Source: DATGIQ01 sp035295665 (GTDB lineage Bacteria > Planctomycetota > Planctomycetia > Gemmatales > Gemmataceae). From it: a stretch of 8,283 nt of DNA. The position numbers and the translations under genes are program-made. The notes beneath the pieces were generated by a model that saw only the letters and a program-made list of their open reading frames with translations, did no database searches and was not told the origin of the DNA. Within the stretch, counting starts at the first letter, position 1. Each line of letters starts with the position of its first letter. This document shows, piece after piece, positions 1-4,769 of the stretch. The DNA is taken from assembly GCA_035295665.1 (NCBI GenBank), contig DATGIQ010000093.1, positions 1-8,283 of the forward strand. The letters are read 5' to 3'.

Positions 1-2
1 AT

Positions 3-374
3 CCGTTGCCACGCGAGAAGTTCTACGTCCCCGCTTCGGTGCTGCGGGTGCATGTGCAACCGACGAACCCGCTGGCATGGGGCTTGACCGAAGACGTGGA
101 TGTGCTCTTCTCGGCCAGCCCGACGTTTCGCCTCCTCGACAGCGCGGCGTCGGTCGGAATGCGGCGTGTAGCCTGGTTCGACACGGACAGGCCATTGCGC
201 AGCGGTTGGGCTTGGGGACAGGAACACCTCAAGGATGGGATCGCCATTGCAGAGTCCCAAGTCGGCAAAGGAAAACTGGTGCTGTTCGGACCACAAATTC
301 TCTTCCGTGGACAGCCACACGGCACATTTAAATTCTTCTTCAACGGCATTATCAACGCGGCCATGCCACAGTGA
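3..374 (+). CDS. C-terminal fragment of an M14 zinc carboxypeptidase-like protein (5' end outside window)
   Basis: The reading frame is open to the left edge, so only the last 123 residues are present. The TTG at position 6 is not treated as a start, because the preceding codons read in frame and fit the family. Visible segments are FYVPASVLRV near the start, a WGLTEDVDVLF / SPTFRLL stretch, LRSGWAWGQEHL, and the terminal block GKGKLVLFGPQILFRGQPHGTFKFFFNG. From memory of the family, this glycine-rich 'GkG-vlfG---RgQ-HGTFK-LFN' ending follows the peptidase domain in many secreted M14-type carboxypeptidases of Planctomycetota and Acidobacteriota and resembles a GATase-like beta domain. The zinc-binding catalytic part would lie upstream and cannot be seen. 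It could instead be another hydrolase that shares this C-terminal domain. The next gene starts 210 bp downstream on the same strand. Confidence 0.6.
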   Translation, partial: PLPREKFYVPASVLRVHVQPTNPLAWGLTEDVDVLFSASPTFRLLDSAASVGMRRVAWFDTDRPLRSGWAWGQEHLKDGIAIAESQVGKGKLVLFGPQILFRGQPHGTFKFFFNGIINAAMPQ

Positions 375-528
375 GGCGAGCAACTCAGAACCATTCCGGT
401 CGGGCCTGAGTCACTCCATAAGCTCATGCAATTCTGCTTGAGCTTGATACCAAGTGTCTGTTGTGTTCCAGCCTTGGCCAGCCAGAGGCATTTGTATCTG
501 CTTCGTAGGACACCTAGAATTGGGAGTC

Positions 529-545
529 CACGTGTGTCACGTGTG
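529..545. repeat. Direct repeat CACGTGTG x2 with 9-bp period upstream of the protease gene
   Basis: CACGTGTG occurs at 529-536 and again at 538-545, separated by a single T. Each copy contains the self-complementary hexamer CACGTG. The pair lies 40 to 56 bp upstream of the protease start codon, where a regulator-binding site or promoter element is plausible. I see no convincing -35/-10 pair next to it, so a regulatory role is inference only. Confidence 0.35.
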
Positions 546-571
546 CAGTGTTGCAGTTATTCCCCCGGAAG

Positions 572-578
572 AGAAGGA
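572..578 (+). promoter_or_regulatory. Ribosome binding site deciding the protease start
   Basis: AGAAGGA lies 6 nt before the ATG at 585. It supports that ATG over the in-frame ATG at 426, which would add 53 residues of unconserved-looking, Cys-rich sequence and has no comparable purine tract. Confidence 0.6.
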
Positions 579-584
579 CTCCCT

Positions 585-3500
585 ATGAGCTTATTCCGAC
601 TCGCCCTTCGGCTGGGTGCGCCCCGCCGCAAGCCATACCTCCGAATCGAATCTCTCGAGGACCGCACGCTCCTCTCAATCTTCGGCTTTGCGCATACGAA
701 TTTGATCAAGCAGCCGGCCGGACAAATGGGTCCGCTTGATACGCCAGGACCCACGGGTTACACGCCGGCGCAAATTCGCCATGCCTATGGATTCGACCAG
801 ATCAACTTCAACGGCGTCGCCGGGGATGGATCGGGTACGACGATTGCCATCGTGGATGCATTCGACGATCCAAACATTGCCTCGGACCTGCACCAGTTCG
901 ACACGACGTTCCATTTGAGCGATCCGGTTTTTACCAAGCTCAACCAGAGCGGCGGCGCCACTTACCCCGCGGCTAACTCGGGCTGGGCCAGTGAGATCGC
1001 CCTGGACGTGGAGTGGTCCCACGCCATTGCCCCCAAGGCCAACATCCTCCTGGTCGAGGCCAACGATAACTCAACCAGCAACCTGTTCAGTGCCGTCCGT
1101 TTTGCCGCCAATCAACCGGGTGTCGTCGCGGTTTCCATGAGCTGGGGTGGCGGGGAAGATCCGAGCGAAATCTACTACGACAGTCTCTTTCTCACGCCGA
1201 GTGGCCATCAGGGCGTTACGTTCCTCGCTTCCTCCGGCGACAATGGCTCACCCGTGGAATACCCGTCGATATCGCCCAACGTCCTGTCGGTCGGCGGCAC
1301 GACGCTGAACCTGGATGGTCAGGGCAATATCCTGACCGAATACGGCTGGGACGGGAGCGGCGGCGGTATCAGTGGGTACGAAGCGCAGCCTTCCTACCAA
1401 ACGAATGTGGTCACGCAGACCAGCAGCAACCGCACCAACCCCGACGTTGCCTATGATGCGGATCCTTACACCGGCTTCCCGGTGTATGACTCGTATAACA
1501 ACGGAACCCTCGCACCGTGGTCGCAATTTGGCGGCACCAGCGATGCTGCACCGCAATGGGCGGCCCTCGTGGCCATCGCGAACCAGGGCCGCGCCGCTGC
1601 CGGTCTCGGCTCCCTCAATGGACGCAGTCAGCTTCTCCCGCTGCTCTACCAAGTTTCGCAGGCGGATTTCCATGATACCGCGAGCGGCTCGAGCGGCGGC
1701 TACCCGATTTTTACTGCTGGAGCGGGCTACGACCTCGTCACTGGCCGGGGCACACCGGTAGCGCCCAGGCTCGTGGCCGACTTGGTCGGTACCCCGCTGG
1801 CCCCCACGGCCACCCACTTCAGCATTAGTGGTGCCCCGGTCTCCACCACGGCAGGTTCGACCTTCACCATCACCGTGACCGCGCTGGACCAGAACAACAA
1901 TCCCGTCACGGGCTACCTGGGCACGGTCCACCTCAGCAGCACCGACACCCAGGCCGGGCTGCCACCGAACTACCCGTTCACCACCAGCGATAGGGGCAAG
2001 CATACGTTCATGGTGACTTTGAGGACGGCCGGGAGCGATACGATCAAGGTCAGCGATGCCTCGACCTCCTCGATCGCCGGTTCGGCCACCGTGAGCGTTT
2101 CGGCCGCGAAGCCCTCCAAGCTTGCGTTTGGCCAACAACCGACGAACGCAATGGCCGGCAGTACCATCACGCCGGCCGTCACGGTGCGAGTATTGGACGC
2201 TTACGGCAACCCGGTCACAAGCGATAATACCGACCAGGTCGGCCTAACGTTGATCAATGGTGCCACCGGCGCTACCCTCAGTGGCACGATGCCCGTGACC
2301 GTGAGCAATGGCATGGCCACGTTCAGCAATCTGTCCGTGAACCTGGCGGGATCGGGCTATGCCTTGGGAGCCAGCGCAGGCGGCCTTGCCGGCGCATCTT
2401 CAAGCACGTTCACCATTGCTCCTGCTCCTGGAAAGCCGGATCATCTGGCTTTCGTCCAGCAGCCAACCAACGCCGGTATCGGCGCCCAGATTGCGCCGGC
2501 CGTGACAGTGGAAGTCCTGGATGCGAACAACCTCCTGGTTGCAAACGATAACACGGACCAGGTCAGTCTGGCGTTGACCAATGGACCCACGGGCGCTACT
2601 CTCAGCGGCACGAGCCCGGTGACAGTCAGCGGCGGCCTAGCCACCTTCAACGATCTATCGGTTAATTTGGCGGGAACCGGCTACACCCTGGTGGCCAGCT
2701 CCGGCAGCTTGAATTCGGCGACCTCCGCAAGCTTCAGCGTGGTGGCTGCTCCTTCGGTATCGGTGATCGAAGATTTTGAGCATAGCCTGACGCCGTACCG
2801 CTCCACCAGCTTCTCGTGGTACAAAACGACGACACCTGCCGCCCACGACGGGGCCTTCGGCCTCGATATGTCCAACAGCTATGGCTGGATCTATCGGACC
2901 GACGCGGGTGCCCAAGTCCAGCAAGGGGAAACCCTGTCGGTGTGGGTGCAGGCCACGACGTTTGCGGTCGGTCGGGCTTACTTCGGGTTTGGCGCATCGG
3001 CTAGCGGAACGCTTTCCCTGGTCATGGCAACGGATACCCACCAGCTGATCCTTCAAGACAACAGTGGTTTCGGCTTCACGAACCTGGCGGCCACCACCCA
3101 GGTCTTCTCGCCCAGTCACTGGTACCGGCTGGAAGTCGCCTGGGGCGTGGGCGGTAGCATTACCGGCCGGGTGTATGACAGCACCGGCACGACGCTTCTC
3201 GCCAGTGTGCAGGCCACCGACAACCGAGTTACGGCAGGCGGCATCGCCTTCCTGGCGACTTCCTACGACAAGTACTTCGACACGGTCACGGTATCGAACA
3301 CCGCCAGTCCGCACACCGTCGCGCTCGGGAATGGTGCTTCACCATCCAACGCCCTGGGCGCGGCGTCGGCGCTCTTGGCCCAGCCTGGAGCGGAGACTCC
3401 ACCGCTGGGATCGGCCAGTGAAACGGTTGTTCTCACCACAGCCGGCCCGCTCGCACCACTCAGCCAGGGATCCGATATCGGCGGTCATCGTGCGGTTGTA

Positions 3501-3626
3501 GATGCCATCACGGCAGCGCACCCTACCGAGTCAGGCGCGAGCCTGGACACGGCAGGCTGGACGCTGGCCTGGCACGAACAGATCACGACCGATGCTTATT
3601 TCGCTACGATGAGCATGCTGAGCTAA
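585..3626 (+). CDS. Secreted sedolisin-family (S53) serine-carboxyl peptidase with Ig-like and LamG/concanavalin-like C-terminal domains
   Basis: The protein is 1013 aa from the ATG at 585. Residues 24-31 read LEDRTLLS, the short motif near the N-terminus of many planctomycete extracellular proteins. The peptidase domain spans about 58-402. Sedolisin landmarks are Glu137 and Asp141 in SEIALDVEW, the oxyanion Asp219 in SSGDNG, and the nucleophile Ser319 in GGTSDAAP. Likely Ca2+ ligands are Asp364 in FHDTASG and Asp383 in GYDLVTGRGTP. All key residues are present, so it should be an active endopeptidase. About 409-507 is a bacterial Ig-like domain. Residues 509-616 and 617-723 are two tandem Ig-like repeats. 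Residues 726-905 form a beta-rich concanavalin/LamG-like module, followed by a tail of about 108 residues with no anchor or sorting signal that I recognise. The usual S53 activation prodomain is absent: only about 57 residues precede the catalytic fold. No classical signal peptide is evident, so export probably relies on the planctomycete-type N-terminus (inference). The gene is transcribed alone and ends at a strong hairpin. Confidence 0.9.
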   Translation: MSLFRLALRLGAPRRKPYLRIESLEDRTLLSIFGFAHTNLIKQPAGQMGPLDTPGPTGYTPAQIRHAYGFDQINFNGVAGDGSGTTIAIVDAFDDPNIASDLHQFDTTFHLSDPVFTKLNQSGGATYPAANSGWASEIALDVEWSHAIAPKANILLVEANDNSTSNLFSAVRFAANQPGVVAVSMSWGGGEDPSEIYYDSLFLTPSGHQGVTFLASSGDNGSPVEYPSISPNVLSVGGTTLNLDGQGNILTEYGWDGSGGGISGYEAQPSYQTNVVTQTSSNRTNPDVAYDADPYTGFPVYDSYNNGTLAPWSQFGGTSDAAPQWAALVAIANQGRAAAGLGSLNGRSQLLPLLYQVSQADFHDTASGSSGGYPIFTAGAGYDLVTGRGTPVAPRLVADLVGTPLAPTATHFSISGAPVSTTAGSTFTITVTALDQNNNPVTGYLGTVHLSSTDTQAGLPPNYPFTTSDRGKHTFMVTLRTAGSDTIKVSDASTSSIAGSATVSVSAAKPSKLAFGQQPTNAMAGSTITPAVTVRVLDAYGNPVTSDNTDQVGLTLINGATGATLSGTMPVTVSNGMATFSNLSVNLAGSGYALGASAGGLAGASSSTFTIAPAPGKPDHLAFVQQPTNAGIGAQIAPAVTVEVLDANNLLVANDNTDQVSLALTNGPTGATLSGTSPVTVSGGLATFNDLSVNLAGTGYTLVASSGSLNSATSASFSVVAAPSVSVIEDFEHSLTPYRSTSFSWYKTTTPAAHDGAFGLDMSNSYGWIYRTDAGAQVQQGETLSVWVQATTFAVGRAYFGFGASASGTLSLVMATDTHQLILQDNSGFGFTNLAATTQVFSPSHWYRLEVAWGVGGSITGRVYDSTGTTLLASVQATDNRVTAGGIAFLATSYDKYFDTVTVSNTASPHTVALGNGASPSNALGAASALLAQPGAETPPLGSASETVVLTTAGPLAPLSQGSDIGGHRAVVDAITAAHPTESGASLDTAGWTLAWHEQITTDAYFATMSMLS
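2109..2753 (+). repeat. Tandem intragenic repeat encoding two ~108-residue Ig-like domains
   Basis: The units are about 2109-2432 and 2433-2753. Each encodes a module that begins KP--LAF-QQPTNA, contains PAVTV-VLDA, DNTDQV, TGATLSGT and PVTVS, and ends near LSVNLAG-GY-L-AS. By eye about 67 of 108 residues are identical, so the pair arose by in-frame duplication and has since diverged. The preceding Ig-like domain (about 1800-2105) is more distant and not part of the duplication. Confidence 0.85.
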
Positions 3627-3651
3627 CAACGGAAGAGATCGCAAAGCAACG

Positions 3652-3687
3652 AAGGAGGGCTGCCTCTCTTGAGGGGCAGCCCTCCTT
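3652..3687. terminator. Strong hairpin between convergent genes, probable bidirectional terminator
   Basis: AAGGAGGGCTGCC at 3652-3664 pairs perfectly with GGCAGCCCTCCTT at 3675-3687. The stem extends inward through TCT/GGA-type pairs (one T-G wobble) to a CTTG tetraloop, giving about 16 bp. It sits 26 bp after the protease stop and 31 bp before the stop of the opposite-strand gene. The T-run after it is short (TTT at 3686-3688) and the minus-strand side has only TT, so termination may depend on stem strength. The position between two 3' ends is the main support. Confidence 0.75.
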
Positions 3688-3717
3688 TCCGTTCCGCCTG
3701 CCTTCCGGGAAGGGGGT

Positions 3718-4377
3718 CTACTGCGATCCGTAGACTTCCAGCTCATTGAGCCCGACATTATTGCTGGCATGGTAGGAGTCGAGCGCGGTGAATTGCAGAT
3801 ACCGGAATCGTTGCCCAGCGGTGGTCAAGCCGTTGGTCGAATCAAAGATGTCCGGCGGGATTTCATCGGGGCAGCTGATGCCATCGACGCTCGAAAGCGT
3901 GCCTACCAGGATCGTGACCGGGTTCACGAGATTCGTGATGCTGCGGGTCCCGCTGGCATCACTGCATACCTGAATGTCCAGCGACGCATCAATTTGAAAA
4001 TCCATGGTATTGCGATCGTTGAACTGCGCATTGTGCGTGTTCCGCAAATGGATCTCCGTGATCAACGTGGGAGCCTCGAGGTCCAGCGTCAAGGTTTGAT
4101 TGATTTTACCTTCGGCGCCGATCCAGTAACTGGAGATGCCATTGCCCCCTTCGTTCTGGTCCAGTTCACAGACGTTGCCGTCGGTGATATTACTGCCGGC
4201 ATATTGCAGTCCTGGATCGAGTTTATAGACTGGGGCACTGCTCCATTGACTGCTCTCGTCGATGACCGGCTTGTTCAGGGCCAAGTTCATGCTCTGGGCC
4301 TGCGCGGGAGCGCCGTAAATGCCTAGCAGCGCGACCGCCAAGACGAATAGGCAGCCACGCCAAAGAGCCGTTCTCAT
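3718..4377 (-). CDS. Small secreted discoidin/F5-8 type C-like (galactose-binding-like fold) protein
   Basis: The protein is 219 aa. It has a clear Sec signal peptide: basic MRTALWR, a hydrophobic stretch FVLAVALLGIYG, and a likely cleavage after AQA at residue 27. The mature part starts with NLALNKPV (31-38), the classic opening of F5/8 type C domains. It continues through SNITDGN, a YWIG segment, TLDLEAPTLITEIHLRNT (97-114), and ends with RYLQFTALDS plus NVGLNELEVYG (192-217), the usual closing strands. One such domain fills the protein. Members of this fold commonly bind glycans or surfaces, but the ligand here is unknown. Three cysteines (70, 138, 169) are present, so one disulfide is possible. 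The start is supported by an RBS 6 nt upstream. It converges with the protease gene and diverges from the HEAT gene. A surface-adhesion or carbohydrate-targeting role is inference. Confidence 0.8.
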   Translation of the reverse strand: MRTALWRGCLFVLAVALLGIYGAPAQAQSMNLALNKPVIDESSQWSSAPVYKLDPGLQYAGSNITDGNVCELDQNEGGNGISSYWIGAEGKINQTLTLDLEAPTLITEIHLRNTHNAQFNDRNTMDFQIDASLDIQVCSDASGTRSITNLVNPVTILVGTLSSVDGISCPDEIPPDIFDSTNGLTTAGQRFRYLQFTALDSYHASNNVGLNELEVYGSQ

Positions 4378-4383
4378 CAGAGT

Positions 4384-4390
4384 CTCCTTC
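4384..4390 (-). promoter_or_regulatory. Ribosome binding site of the discoidin-like gene
   Basis: Read on the minus strand this is GAAGGAG, 6 nt before the ATG at 4377-4375. It is a near-consensus Shine-Dalgarno sequence and fixes the start used for the signal-peptide prediction. Confidence 0.65.
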
Positions 4391-4520
4391 GTGTTTAGGG
4401 ATTTCGTGCTTTCTTGCCTTTACCCTGTTCTGTGCAATGGCGTTTCTTCAAGAAAACAGGCGGGAATCAACCGGAACTCCAAGGCATCAAGGTCCTCCGT
4501 AGACGCGGGTACAAGGACTC

Positions 4521-4537
4521 TCCCATCGTGCATGGGA
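4521..4537. repeat. Inverted repeat TCCCAT-CGTGC-ATGGGA
   Basis: The 6-bp arms are perfect and the spacer is 5 nt. It lies about 230 bp upstream of the HEAT gene and about 145 bp upstream of the discoidin-like gene. A dimeric regulator site is possible. No T-run follows, so it is not a terminator. Function is inferred only from symmetry and location. Confidence 0.3.
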
Positions 4538-4630
4538 ATGGTAGGCTGCGGCCAAACATTTCCTGTATCAGGGGAATTCTGGTTCCTATCCTATCCGCGG
4601 CGAGCGGCGAATGAAAAGCAAAAACATTGG

Positions 4631-4640
4631 TTTCGCGAAA
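4631..4640. repeat. Perfect palindrome TTTCGCGAAA
   Basis: This 10-bp fully self-complementary sequence sits in the AT-rich part of the intergenic region. It is about 52 bp upstream of the candidate -35 box of the HEAT gene, a typical place for an operator or activator site. It is short enough that chance occurrence cannot be excluded. Confidence 0.3.
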
Positions 4641-4692
4641 AAATTATGCCCGTGGCCAATTCTTTCATCTTTCCGCACGAATTCGTTTTTCC

Positions 4693-4720
4693 TTGACGGA
4701 GCCTTCAGCGGGCGTTTAAC
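4693..4720 (+). promoter_or_regulatory. Candidate sigma70-type promoter for the HEAT-repeat gene
   Basis: TTGACG (4693-4698) is followed after 16 bp by TTTAAC (4715-4720). These match the -35 consensus at 5 of 6 positions and the -10 consensus at 4 of 6. The predicted transcription start would give a 5' leader of about 40 nt before the ATG at 4770. The leader has no strong Shine-Dalgarno sequence, only weak GAG. Confidence 0.4.
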
Positions 4721-4769
4721 TGGTCTGGGGCATTGATGGGGACTCCTTCTATCCTGAGCAGATTTCGCC

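Larger units (their letters stand above)
4378..4769. other. Divergent intergenic region between discoidin-like and HEAT genes
   Basis: This 392-bp stretch separates two divergently transcribed genes and is visibly AT-richer than its neighbours, especially 4600-4695. It holds the discoidin RBS, an inverted repeat at 4521-4537, a palindrome at 4631-4640 and a candidate promoter at 4693-4720. The open frames crossing it (for example 4319-4696 plus and 4586-4867 minus) encode low-complexity, basic or unpatterned peptides and overlap real genes, so I do not call a gene here. Confidence 0.6.

Noticed and set aside
383..411. Inverted repeat ACTCAG/CTGAGT after the carboxypeptidase-like stop, as a terminator
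   Set aside because: The stem is only 6 bp with a 17-nt loop and no T-run, so it is too weak to call.
426..584. N-terminal extension of the protease from the ATG at 426
   Set aside because: The 53 extra residues do not resemble a prodomain or a known leader. The ATG at 585 has a good RBS and is followed at once by the typical planctomycete N-terminus.
1248..2138. 296-aa open frame on the minus strand
   Set aside because: It is an Arg/Gly-rich shadow of the S53 and Ig-like coding region with no domain pattern.
3769..4326. 185-aa open frame on the plus strand
   Set aside because: It is antisense to the discoidin-like gene, whose signal peptide, RBS and F5/8 motifs are clear.
4319..4696. 125-aa open frame across the divergent intergenic region
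   Set aside because: It overlaps the 5' end of the discoidin-like gene, has no RBS, and its peptide shows no recognisable pattern in AT-rich DNA.
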